Shown here in pieces: positions 14,248-20,397 of a stretch of 22,898 bases of DNA. The notes under the pieces were generated by a model. The model was not told the origin of the DNA. It searched no databases and was given only the letters and a program-made list of their open reading frames with translations. Position numbers and translations under genes: made by a program. Position 1 is the stretch's first letter. The number at the start of each line of letters is the position of its first letter. Origin of the DNA: JAPLVB01 sp964353635 (GTDB taxonomy: Archaea; Aenigmatarchaeota; Aenigmatarchaeia; QMZP01); contig CAYGVS010000016.1 of the NCBI GenBank assembly GCA_964353635.1, positions 1 to 22,898 of the forward strand, read 5' to 3'.

Positions 14248-14289
14248 CAGCAGGTGCAGAAGAGGAAGGACGCTAAAGAATTTATGTGA
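14248..14289 (+). pseudogene. Orphan herA 3' tail, distal copy
   Basis: These codons read QQVQKRKDAKEFM-stop. From 14257 onward the ten residues QKRKDAKEFM are identical to the end of herA at 12945-12977, but the codons differ at almost every degenerate position and the stop is TGA instead of TAG. Only 14 codons are present, with no start, so it is a displaced gene end. Upstream of 14254 there is no clear similarity to herA. Its AT-rich end (AAAGAATTTATG) lies where a promoter for the 235-aa gene would be expected. Confidence 0.85.
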
Positions 14290-14306
14290 TTGTGTTATAC
14301 TTTGGT

Positions 14307-15011
14307 ATGGCCAAATACACGATTTTTAAGCCAGGGATGTATGACGTTATCACTCTTAAGCATCAGCATGCCCTTGGAAGGGAGGTTTTCGATTCCATTG
14401 AAGGTACCCTAGAAGAGAGAAACATATCGCTAGAGGGAACGACTGATAAGGATATTGTGAATATACATCAGAGACCCCAATACACACCGCACATAATGCT
14501 TTTCCAATATAAGGTTAATGGCAGGCGTAATTACGTTTTCACTGAAATACTGCATTGCAATGACCCATTTCTTGAAGAGTTCGAGAAATTCCTAAGAGAG
14601 AAGGCAGTTGACGCGATAGGGGATGAAGAAAAAGGCCTGATTCAAAAAGGGTATGAAAACCACTGGAAAACTCCCTTCACCCTCATCTCTTGCAACGTCA
14701 GAAAACTTGATTATAAAATTAAAGATGCGAACAGCGGTCTTGTGCTTGAGAATATTGGCGAAGTCGAGATTTTCGAAGGGGTTGATTATGATGATCCGGT
14801 GACGTACAGGGTGATTCATCCGGATACCATGGAGACAAAGTTTAGGGAAATCGAGAACAATGCGGACTTCACTTTGAAAATAGAGAGAGGGTTTGAAGAG
14901 ATTTACAAGGAGAACCTCCTGTATCTTGAAACCAAGAGAGGATATTCCGGTGGAAGCGTGGATCATCTCGCATTTAGAAGGAAACCTCCAACAAAGCAGT
15001 CTAAATCATAA
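14307..15011 (+). CDS. Uncharacterised protein, 234 aa
   Basis: I do not recognise a family. It starts MAKYTIFKPGMYDVITLKHQ at the ATG 14307; a GTG at 14286 would add seven residues but overlaps the herA tail. The sequence is mixed alpha/beta with many acidic residues and no signal peptide, membrane span or zinc motif. Segments worth noting are NYVFTEILHCNDPFLEEFEKF in the first half and DYDDPVTYRVIHPDTMETKF in the second. The end is basic (RRKPPTKQSKS). The gene is visibly AT-richer than herA and the GIDE-like gene on either side and uses AAA/GAA more often, suggesting a different origin. The GIDE-like gene follows after 33 nt with its own TATA-like box. Confidence 0.7.
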   Translation: MAKYTIFKPGMYDVITLKHQHALGREVFDSIEGTLEERNISLEGTTDKDIVNIHQRPQYTPHIMLFQYKVNGRRNYVFTEILHCNDPFLEEFEKFLREKAVDAIGDEEKGLIQKGYENHWKTPFTLISCNVRKLDYKIKDANSGLVLENIGEVEIFEGVDYDDPVTYRVIHPDTMETKFREIENNADFTLKIERGFEEIYKENLLYLETKRGYSGGSVDHLAFRRKPPTKQSKS

Positions 15012-15014
15012 TTC

Positions 15015-15024
15015 ATTTTTATCC
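15015..15024 (+). promoter_or_regulatory. TATA-like box of the GIDE-like gene
   Basis: ATTTTTATCC lies 21-30 nt upstream of the ATG at 15045, just after the stop codon of the upstream gene. This fits a leaderless start. Confidence 0.45.
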
Positions 15025-15044
15025 ACTCTCTCCAAGAATATATC

Positions 15045-15806
15045 ATGGCAGACGCTCCTCCGTTTTTTTGGGGACTGGCCGGGCTTGGGTTGGGAATATT
15101 CGGGTTCATCATTGGGCTTAAAAGCCTCTTCATGAGGCGCCTGATAGAGAACATACCTACCTCCAAGGTTCGCTCCATAGCCATGGGCTTGGTGGAGGTT
15201 TATGGACAGGTCATCCCTGTAAAGGTCCTCAAGTCTCCTTTCTCCAGCAAGGACTGCGTCTATTTTAAGTATCAGATAGAAGAACTGCGCTCAGATGGGA
15301 AGCACAGCCGCTGGGTCACCATAAAGAAGGAAGAGAGGTTCGAGCCCTTCCTTCTCAAGGACGAGACAGGCCAAGTGCTTGTTGACTGCAAAGAGGCGAA
15401 CGTGGACATTAAGCTTGACAATAGGTATGAGTCGGGCATAGGGCATAAGCCTCCGCAACAGGTCTATGATTTCCTTGAAAAGAACGGAATAGCTTACGGG
15501 GGATTCCTCGGCATAAACAGGCACATGCGCTACACCGAGTGGTTTGTCGCTCCCGGAGACAGGCTTTACGTGATGGGAACAGCAGCAGACAACCCCCGTG
15601 TGAAGCTGGCCTCAAAAGGCACGGAAAACATAATGATTCAGAAAGGCGAGGATGAGAAAATCTTCTACGTCTCTGACAGGTCGGAGAAGGAGATACTCTC
15701 CTCCCTAAGATGGAAGATCCTGCTGGGCATTTTTGGGGGAGCGGCACTCACAGTGGGCAGCCTGGCATTCCTGATATTCGGGATGCAGGCGGGGATTTTG
15801 TTCTAG
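15045..15806 (+). CDS. GIDE-domain-like membrane protein (E3-ligase-related family without RING)
   Basis: A 253-residue protein with one membrane span near the N-terminus (about 7-28, GLAGLGLGIFGFIIGLKSLF), a large soluble region and a second span at the end (about 228-250). The soluble part has the layout of the GIDE domain of MULAN/MAPL-like proteins: VEVYGQVIPVKVLKSPFSSKDCVYFKYQIEE, then KEERFEPFLLKDETGQVLVD and TEWFVAPGDRLYVMG. Prokaryotic GIDE proteins lack the RING finger and often occur beside LemA, as in this window, where LemA lies about 1 kb downstream. The function is not established; a membrane-associated stress or trafficking role is only inferred from the pairing. Base composition matches the resident genes. 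Confidence 0.8.
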   Translation: MADAPPFFWGLAGLGLGIFGFIIGLKSLFMRRLIENIPTSKVRSIAMGLVEVYGQVIPVKVLKSPFSSKDCVYFKYQIEELRSDGKHSRWVTIKKEERFEPFLLKDETGQVLVDCKEANVDIKLDNRYESGIGHKPPQQVYDFLEKNGIAYGGFLGINRHMRYTEWFVAPGDRLYVMGTAADNPRVKLASKGTENIMIQKGEDEKIFYVSDRSEKEILSSLRWKILLGIFGGAALTVGSLAFLIFGMQAGILF

Positions 15807-15851
15807 GGAAAATAGGAATTTGGGAACATACCGTTTTTTAAAAATTGAATC

Positions 15852-15880
15852 AAAATTTAGTCATTGTACTCCTGAAGTGA
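15852..15880 (+). promoter_or_regulatory. Possible promoter and ribosome-binding region of the PRTase-like gene
   Basis: AAAATTTAG (15852-15860) lies 28-36 nt upstream of the ATG at 15888, and GAAGTGA near 15874-15880 resembles an archaeal Shine-Dalgarno. Both are weak. The remainder of the 81-nt gap after the GIDE-like gene is AT-rich and featureless. Confidence 0.3.
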
Positions 15881-15887
15881 TTTTAGT

Positions 15888-16766
15888 ATGAATAAGGATA
15901 GGCAAATAGCAGTTGGGAATATGGTTCATAATGCTGGTGCGTACAGCATAAAGCCGAATGAACCTTTCATTTTCGTTTCTAAAATTTTATCTCCTGATTA
16001 TGTTGACATAAGATTGATTCTAGGAAAGGAAAAATTCAGGACTCCGATAATCAATTACTTGGTAGAAACCATTAAGGGAACTGGAGCTAATCCAGATTAC
16101 ATCTGCGGCGTTGTTACAGCAGATGTGCCTTTTGCATCAATCGCCGCCCACGAGATGAAGACCGGAATGTTCTATATACGCGATTCGGAGAAAGGCCATG
16201 GCAAACGCAGGCTGATAGAGGGCGTCCCAGAGGGTGCCATTGAAGACAAGGAATGCATCCATGTTGGCGACCTGATATCAGTCGGAACAACAGGCAATCT
16301 GGCACACAAGGAAATAACCAAGGAAGGCGGAAGGCTTCCATACCATGTTCCTGTATTCAACAGACTGCAGGGCGGACCTGAAAATCTGCGGGCATTGAAG
16401 CCACCGGTAGAGACTATTGCCTTATGCGAAATGGATGATGGGTTTTATCAGATAGGTATTGAACAAGGAAAATACACAACCACAGATCTCGAGGAAGTGT
16501 TCAAAGCCCGGAGCTACTCAGACAAATCCCAGTGGGGAAGGGAATTTCTCAGTGAAAATCCGGATTTTGTCAAGAGGCAGATTCAGAAGAATGCAAAGGA
16601 CGGAGTGCTAAAGAAAGCTGACATATTGGAATCATTGACAGGACCATATAAGGATTTGCTGGATGGATTCAAGCCAGAGCTGAACAAATGGCTCAAGGAA
16701 TTGGAAGTGAATCATCCCGTTAGAGTAGAGGGGGAAGAGGGCGCTTTGTTTGAATATCACCCATAA
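15888..16766 (+). CDS. Orotate-PRTase-like phosphoribosyltransferase with altered PRPP loop
   Basis: A 292-residue protein whose first 150 residues resemble type I phosphoribosyltransferases of the orotate type. Visible landmarks are ICGVVTADVPFASIAAHEM, FYIRDSEKGHGKRRLIEG (Arg98, the K-G-H-G-K loop, Glu111) and CIHVGDLISVGTTG at 123-136, corresponding to the PRPP-binding DD-x-x-T-T-G motif. The second acidic pair is reduced to Gly-Asp (Asp128) and the usual T-T-G reads S-V-G-T-T, so catalysis may be changed. Residues 170-292 form an additional, mostly helical C-terminal domain that I do not recognise. The gene stands between the GIDE-like gene and lemA, is AT-richer than both, and may have been acquired. 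It could be a specialised or regulatory PRTase. Confidence 0.65.
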   Translation: MNKDRQIAVGNMVHNAGAYSIKPNEPFIFVSKILSPDYVDIRLILGKEKFRTPIINYLVETIKGTGANPDYICGVVTADVPFASIAAHEMKTGMFYIRDSEKGHGKRRLIEGVPEGAIEDKECIHVGDLISVGTTGNLAHKEITKEGGRLPYHVPVFNRLQGGPENLRALKPPVETIALCEMDDGFYQIGIEQGKYTTTDLEEVFKARSYSDKSQWGREFLSENPDFVKRQIQKNAKDGVLKKADILESLTGPYKDLLDGFKPELNKWLKELEVNHPVRVEGEEGALFEYHP

Positions 16767-16807
16767 GAGTCTACTGCCCCCGTCCATTGTAATTGGATGG
16801 TGAAATC

Positions 16808-16817
16808 TTTTTATACC
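16808..16817 (+). promoter_or_regulatory. TATA-like box of lemA
   Basis: TTTTTATACC lies 19-28 nt upstream of the ATG at 16836. This favours that start over the ATG at 16797, which would place the box inside the coding sequence. Confidence 0.5.
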
Positions 16818-16835
16818 ACTCCTCCAATTATTTTC

Positions 16836-17420
16836 ATGGCCTGGGAGATTCTGCTCATAATTGGCGTGTTCTTTTTGCTGCTTGTGGTAGCCTTCATAGC
16901 ATATTTCATAGCCGTATACAACGGGCTTGTAAGGCTCAAGAACAACATAAAGAAGGCCATGGCCAACATAGACGTCCTGCTCAAGCAGAGGATGGATGAG
17001 CTGACAAAGCTTATAGAGACCGTGAAAGGCTACGCCCGCTTCGAGAGGAAGGTTCTGAACGAGGTCACCAAGGCCAGGACCGCATTCCTGGATGCTAAGA
17101 CCCTTCCTGAGAAGGCCAAGGCCTCTGACATGATTTCGGGCGCGCTCAAAACACTGTTCGCGGTGGCCGAGAACTATCCCAAGCTTAACGCAAGCGAGAA
17201 CTTCAAGCAGCTTCAGGACCGCATATCAGGGATAGAGAACGAGATCGCTGACAGGAGGGAGTTCTACAACGATTCTGTGAACACGTACAACATCCGCATC
17301 CAGCAGATACCTGACAGGTTCATAGCAGGGATGCTGGGATACCAGGCCGAGCCGCTCTTCAAGGCAGAAGAGGCTGAGAAGAAGGACGTAAAAGTTGATT
17401 TCTCAGATATCACGAAATAG
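16836..17420 (+). CDS. lemA: LemA family membrane protein
   Basis: A 194-residue LemA protein: an N-terminal membrane span (about 4-27), then VYNGLVRLKNNIKKAMANIDVLLKQRMDELTKLIETVKGY, the family's defining stretch, in a long helical bundle, then VAENYPKLNASENFKQLQDRISGIENEIADRREFYNDSVNTYN. This matches LemA closely in length and order. The molecular function is unknown, but LemA commonly pairs with GIDE-like proteins, as here. The C-terminus KKDVKVDFSDITK is duplicated 1.15 kb downstream, just past the MntA/HepT genes (18541-18573), so this gene's 3' end has been involved in an insertion or replacement. Composition matches herA and the GIDE-like gene. Confidence 0.93.
   Translation: MAWEILLIIGVFFLLLVVAFIAYFIAVYNGLVRLKNNIKKAMANIDVLLKQRMDELTKLIETVKGYARFERKVLNEVTKARTAFLDAKTLPEKAKASDMISGALKTLFAVAENYPKLNASENFKQLQDRISGIENEIADRREFYNDSVNTYNIRIQQIPDRFIAGMLGYQAEPLFKAEEAEKKDVKVDFSDITK
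17388..17420 (+). repeat. lemA 3' end, proximal copy
   Basis: The last 33 nt of lemA, encoding VKVDFSDITK-stop (TAG). Its partner at 18541-18573 is in the same orientation; 25 of 33 bases and eight of ten residues agree. Confidence 0.8.
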
Positions 17421-17429
17421 GCAGATTAA

Positions 17430-17687
17430 ATGATTGATAGGAAAAGATCCTTGATATTTGTTGTTATTTTTCTAATTCTATTCCTGTTTACGCCCGTGAA
17501 ACTGGATAGAGTTTCAGACATATGTCAGATGAGCGAACCTATGTATTGTCCCCATAGAATAAGTGAATCTGTTCTGTTATTAGGGCTGCCCCAATTTGAA
17601 TTTGATATTTTTTCTGGATTGTATACACTTTTCAACCTGATAGCGTCCTATATGATATCAGGATTTGTTGGAAAACGATTAAAGTAA
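17430..17687 (+). CDS. Small membrane protein, 85 aa
   Basis: A short hydrophobic protein starting 10 nt after the lemA stop, perhaps by translational coupling. It begins MIDRKRSLIFVVIFLILFLF, one membrane span at about 7-21, and has a second hydrophobic stretch at about 62-80 (SGLYTLFNLIASYMISGFVG). Between them is a loop with two cysteines (DICQMSEPMYCPH). It looks like a two-span membrane protein; no family is recognised. It is clearly AT-richer than lemA and lies between lemA and the repeat at 17689-17706. It may be part of the acquired segment rather than a resident gene. Confidence 0.5.
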   Translation: MIDRKRSLIFVVIFLILFLFTPVKLDRVSDICQMSEPMYCPHRISESVLLLGLPQFEFDIFSGLYTLFNLIASYMISGFVGKRLK

Positions 17688-17688
17688 A

Positions 17689-17706
17689 TCACTCCCTCAC
17701 CATCTC
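17689..17706 (-). repeat. Exact 18-bp copy of the ribose-1,5-bisphosphate isomerase gene end
   Basis: TCACTCCCTCACCATCTC here is identical, in the same orientation, to the last 18 nt of the isomerase gene at 19481-19498. On the minus strand it reads EMVRE-stop, in frame with an open stretch upstream ending LDFWLINTAGRKNQIW. With one gap that stretch loosely resembles the isomerase's IDFIITEKGTVKPHDVF, so more than 18 nt of a gene end may be involved. Confidence 0.75.
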
Positions 17707-17731
17707 CCATATCTGATTCTTTCTGCCAGCC

Positions 17732-17741
17732 GTATTTATTA
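17732..17741 (+). promoter_or_regulatory. TATA-like box of the MntA/HepT module 2
   Basis: GTATTTATTA lies 23-32 nt upstream of the ATG at 17764, predicting a leaderless transcript. It falls inside the open stretch that resembles an isomerase tail on the opposite strand. Confidence 0.5.
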
Positions 17742-17763
17742 GCCAAAAATCCAAACCATTCTT

Positions 17764-18132
17764 ATGAAGGCGATAGACAAGCTGATTTCAAAAACGAAGA
17801 AGGATAAAGAGATTCTGGCAGTCATAGTTTTCGGCAGCTATGCGAGGGGAGAGAGGCATAGGGACGTAGACGTCTGCCTCGTGCTTAACAAGATGTTGGA
17901 GAACGGCGCCATGTCAAGGAAGAGGCTGGAATACGTGTCGGAATTCGGGCTGGACATCCATGTGTTCCAGCAGATTCCGCTGTACATAAGGGTGCGGGTT
18001 CTGAAGGAAGGAAAGATTTTGTTCTGCAGGGACATTGATGCCCTGTATGATATGGCCATCGGCACGGCCAAGGAGTTCGGGTACTTCAAGCCTATATATG
18101 AAAGCTATCTGGAGGCTGTGAAGCATGGATAA
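17764..18132 (+). CDS. mntA: MntA-type minimal nucleotidyltransferase (antitoxin of module 2)
   Basis: A 122-residue stand-alone nucleotidyltransferase. Residues 18-41 read LAVIVFGSYARGERHRDVDVCL, with the GS motif at 24-25 and aspartates 34 and 36; a third Asp (about 64, GLDIHVF) completes the triad. The spacing between GS and DxD is eight rather than the common ten residues, a shorter form that I believe is frequent in archaeal homologues. In characterised systems MntA adds AMP units to a tyrosine of HepT and so neutralises it. It overlaps the hepT start by 8 nt and has no DNA-binding domain, unlike module 1. Its own TATA-like box lies about 27 nt upstream. Confidence 0.9.
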   Translation: MKAIDKLISKTKKDKEILAVIVFGSYARGERHRDVDVCLVLNKMLENGAMSRKRLEYVSEFGLDIHVFQQIPLYIRVRVLKEGKILFCRDIDALYDMAIGTAKEFGYFKPIYESYLEAVKHG

Positions 18133-18544
18133 GGAAAGGGTTTTGGCAAAGATAGACGAGCTTGATTCCTACAGGAAGGAGCTCGCAGAAGTCATGCCGA
18201 AAGAGTATGAAGATTATGCTGGCTCAACGGAAGCGAAGAGGGCATGCGAGAGGCTTCTCCACATAATGATAGAGACAGCCATAGAAACATGCGCATTGAT
18301 GGTGAAGGAGCTAAAGCTTGGGCTTCCGGGGAATGAGGAAGATTTCTTTAGCAAGCTCCGGAAGGAGGGCATACTCAGCCCTGGCCTAACGGGGAAGCTC
18401 AAGTCCATGAAGGGCTTCAGGAACATCCTTGTCCACAGGTACGGGGAAGTGGATGACGAGCTAGTCTTCGGCTTCCTGAAGAAGAACCTGAAGGATTTTG
18501 ACGTGTTTAGGAAGGAGATAGTCACTTTTGTGGGGAAGAAGTGA
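18125..18544 (+). CDS. hepT: HepT-type HEPN ribonuclease (DUF86), toxin of module 2
   Basis: A 139-residue all-helical HEPN protein of the HepT/DUF86 type. The signature RNILVHRY is at 99-106, giving the full RX4HXY motif with Arg99, His104 and Tyr106. In studied pairs Arg and His cut RNA and the Tyr is the residue AMPylated by MntA. The gene starts inside the end of mntA (8-nt overlap), indicating coupled translation. Its stop codon (18542-18544) lies inside the orphan lemA tail, so the toxin's last codon and the duplicated host gene end share bases. This tight junction suggests that the gene end was the crossover point when the module arrived. Confidence 0.92.
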   Translation: MDKERVLAKIDELDSYRKELAEVMPKEYEDYAGSTEAKRACERLLHIMIETAIETCALMVKELKLGLPGNEEDFFSKLRKEGILSPGLTGKLKSMKGFRNILVHRYGEVDDELVFGFLKKNLKDFDVFRKEIVTFVGKK

Positions 18545-18573
18545 AGGTGGAATTCCCAGACATAACGAAATAA
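18541..18573 (+). pseudogene. Orphan lemA 3' tail, distal copy
   Basis: These codons read VKVEFPDITK-stop (TAA), against VKVDFSDITK-stop (TAG) at the end of lemA. The two preceding codons in this frame (EE) also resemble lemA's acidic run, although they belong to hepT in another frame. There is no start codon and nothing else of lemA. Codons differ from the intact copy, so the two ends have separate histories rather than being a recent duplication. Confidence 0.8.
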
Positions 18574-18613
18574 ACTCAATTCCCTAGAAAATCAAGGTCT
18601 TCTTGTCGATTAG

Positions 18614-18624
18614 AATATAAAACT
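18614..18624 (+). promoter_or_regulatory. TATA-like box of the MBL-fold gene
   Basis: GAATATAAAAC lies 26-36 nt upstream of the ATG at 18650. It follows 40 nt of featureless AT-rich sequence after the lemA tail. Confidence 0.5.
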
Positions 18625-18649
18625 TACTGCGTTAATCTATTCTGAGAAA

Positions 18650-19480
18650 ATGAAAATGAAGTTTTATGGCGTGCGCGGTTCAATACCTACCCCCGGCCTG
18701 AATACAGTAAGGTACGGAGGCAATACGCCGTGCGTTGAAATCAGAGACGATCAGACAGAACTAATTCTCGATGCCGGAACGGGTATAAGGGAATTAGGAA
18801 ATGACTTGATGAAGAAGCTGCCGCCTCCAAAGAAAATTGAGGCCTATTTATTTCTCAGCCATACACACTGGGATCACATACAGGGATTTCCCTTTTTCGT
18901 GCCCGCCTATATTAAAGGGAACAAATTTGATATCTATGGTGAAAAAAAGGTTGATACTGATCTGGAGAAGACTTTGGCAGGTCAGATGCTATATCAGTAT
19001 TTTCCTGTTTCACTAAAACAGCTGAAGGCACAAATAGAGTTTCATGATATTGTAGAAGGCGACACTATTGAAATTCCTCAATTCAAGATAAAAAATATCA
19101 AGTCAAACCATCCTTACCCGGGCGTATTTTCATATAGCATTGAATGCGGTGACAGAAAGGTTGTATATGCAACCGATACAGAACATTATGATTGCATCGA
19201 TTCCAAATTGCTTAATCTGGCTGATCATGCAGATGCCCTGATATATGATGCGCAGTATACTCCAGAGGAGTATAAAAACAAACATTCTTGGGGGCATAGC
19301 ACAGCACAAAAAGGCATTGAACTGGCCAAAGAAGCCAAATCCATGAGGCTGATATTATTTCACCATGATCCGATGCATACGGATAAAGACATTGATGGAA
19401 TTCTGGAGACGAATAGAAAAATAGCCGGGAAAGACCTGGATGTTATTGCCGCTTATGAAGGATTGTGTTTGGAGCTGTAG
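18650..19480 (+). CDS. Metallo-beta-lactamase-fold hydrolase
   Basis: A 276-residue MBL-fold enzyme starting MKMKFYGVRGSIPTPGLNTVRYGGNTPCVEI, the characteristic opening of a bacterial-type subfamily often annotated as phosphodiesterase-like. The metal site is complete: SHTHWDHIQGF (about 75-85), a later SNHPYPGVFSYSIE, ATDTEHYD with the bridging aspartate, and LFHHDPMHTD near the end. The substrate is unknown; cyclic nucleotides or nucleic acids are possibilities only. Two ATG codons (18650, 18656) are usable. It is AT-richer than the neighbouring core genes and its stop codon directly abuts the convergent isomerase gene, so the two genes touch end to end. It lies between the two 18-bp repeats (17689 and 19481) and may be part of a transferred segment. 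Confidence 0.85.
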   Translation: MKMKFYGVRGSIPTPGLNTVRYGGNTPCVEIRDDQTELILDAGTGIRELGNDLMKKLPPPKKIEAYLFLSHTHWDHIQGFPFFVPAYIKGNKFDIYGEKKVDTDLEKTLAGQMLYQYFPVSLKQLKAQIEFHDIVEGDTIEIPQFKIKNIKSNHPYPGVFSYSIECGDRKVVYATDTEHYDCIDSKLLNLADHADALIYDAQYTPEEYKNKHSWGHSTAQKGIELAKEAKSMRLILFHHDPMHTDKDIDGILETNRKIAGKDLDVIAAYEGLCLEL

Positions 19481-19498
19481 TCACTCCCTCACCATCTC
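19481..19498 (-). repeat. Isomerase gene 3' end, partner of the 18-bp repeat at 17689
   Basis: TCACTCCCTCACCATCTC, the reverse complement of the codons EMVRE and the TGA stop. It is an exact direct repeat of 17689-17706, 1,792 bp apart. Identity ends immediately after the 18 bases. Confidence 0.85.
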
Positions 19499-20365
19499 AA
19501 AGACATCGTGCGGCTTTACAGTCCCCTTCTCGGTGATTATGAAATCTATATAGTCCGCCGGAGTGACGTCAAAGGCCGGGTTTATGATTTTTGCGCCTTT
19601 CAGCTTCCTCGGGTCCTCCACCTCTTTGGGGTCCCTCTCCTCTATCTCCACCTTGTGCGTGAGCTTGCTCGTGAGACCGGCAACCAGGACAGGCTTGCCG
19701 AACGCCTTGGCCACTATGGCCATGGGAAGCGTACCTATCTTGTTTACCACTGAGCCGTCCGGGAGGATGGCATCGCAGCCCACCAAAACCTTGTTGGACT
19801 TCTTCATCATGAAGCCCATGTCAGAGTCCACCCCGTAGACCACTTTTATGCGGGATTCGAGAAGGTCCTTTGCTGTCTGCAGGCCTTGGTTCCTTGGACG
19901 GGTCTCTGTCACATAAACAGTGAAATCCTTTCCCTCTTTCTTGGCTTCCCGAAGGATGGCCACAACGGTCCTGGAGTGGCAGTGGGTGAGAATGCAGTCT
20001 CCGCTCTGGATTTGCTTGGCGCCGTTTTGTATGAGTCTGCCCATGGCCTGCTCATTCTCCTGGATTTGGCTGTCACAGGCAGAAACAGCATACTCTTTGA
20101 GCTTTTCCACATCTTCTGTCTCGTTCTGGGAGATTTTGAAGAGGACAAGGTTAATCAGGCTGGCCAGCTCTATCTCAGTGGGCCTTGCGGTCTTTATCTG
20201 CTGCCCGGCTTCGCGGATCTCCTCCAGGAAGGATTTCCTGTCTGCGGCCTTGGATGCCTGCATGCATAGCTTGAGGCACTCAATACCCGCACGGGCAATG
20301 CCGTGTGCGCTCTGGATTTTGAGCTTCTTTATGTCCTTGATTATTTTCTTGGCTTTTGTGTCCAT
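19481..20365 (-). CDS. e2b2: Ribose-1,5-bisphosphate isomerase (eIF2B-like)
   Basis: A 294-residue member of the eIF2B alpha/beta/delta-like family. The active-site pattern separates it from the initiation factor: DCILTHCHSR carries the catalytic cysteine (Cys129), and VGCDAILPDGSVVNKIGT carries Asp198; ETRPRNQG binds the sugar phosphate. The enzyme converts ribose-1,5-bisphosphate to ribulose-1,5-bisphosphate in the archaeal nucleoside-monophosphate pathway, feeding RuBisCO. AMP phosphorylase and RuBisCO are not in this window. The end HDVFEMVRE-stop is the source of the 18-bp repeat at 17689-17706. A small TCCCC/GGGGA dyad and a TATA-like run containing the upstream gene's stop codon precede the ATG at 20365, so the gene may have its own promoter although it follows the thiolase-like gene by 21 nt. 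Confidence 0.9.
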   Translation of the reverse strand: MDTKAKKIIKDIKKLKIQSAHGIARAGIECLKLCMQASKAADRKSFLEEIREAGQQIKTARPTEIELASLINLVLFKISQNETEDVEKLKEYAVSACDSQIQENEQAMGRLIQNGAKQIQSGDCILTHCHSRTVVAILREAKKEGKDFTVYVTETRPRNQGLQTAKDLLESRIKVVYGVDSDMGFMMKKSNKVLVGCDAILPDGSVVNKIGTLPMAIVAKAFGKPVLVAGLTSKLTHKVEIEERDPKEVEDPRKLKGAKIINPAFDVTPADYIDFIITEKGTVKPHDVFEMVRE

Positions 20366-20374
20366 AATGATAAT

Positions 20375-20397
20375 TCCCCTTGGGGATTATATTCTTA
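20375..20397 (-). promoter_or_regulatory. TATA-like run and small dyad before the isomerase gene
   Basis: On the minus strand AGAATATAAT (about 20386-20395) contains the stop codon of the upstream gene and lies 21-30 nt before the ATG at 20365. It is followed by the dyad TCCCC-AA-GGGGA (20375-20386), which could modulate this promoter. Confidence 0.4.

Noticed and set aside
12978..14256. Search for a transposase, integrase or terminal inverted repeats around module 1
   Set aside because: No recombinase gene and no inverted ends are visible; only the herA tail direct repeats bracket the module, so it is not called an insertion sequence.
16767..16835. Possible third orphan tail between the PRTase-like gene and lemA
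   Set aside because: I compared this stretch in all frames with the ends of the GIDE-like and PRTase-like proteins and saw no match. Only a weak CCAT/ATGG dyad is present.
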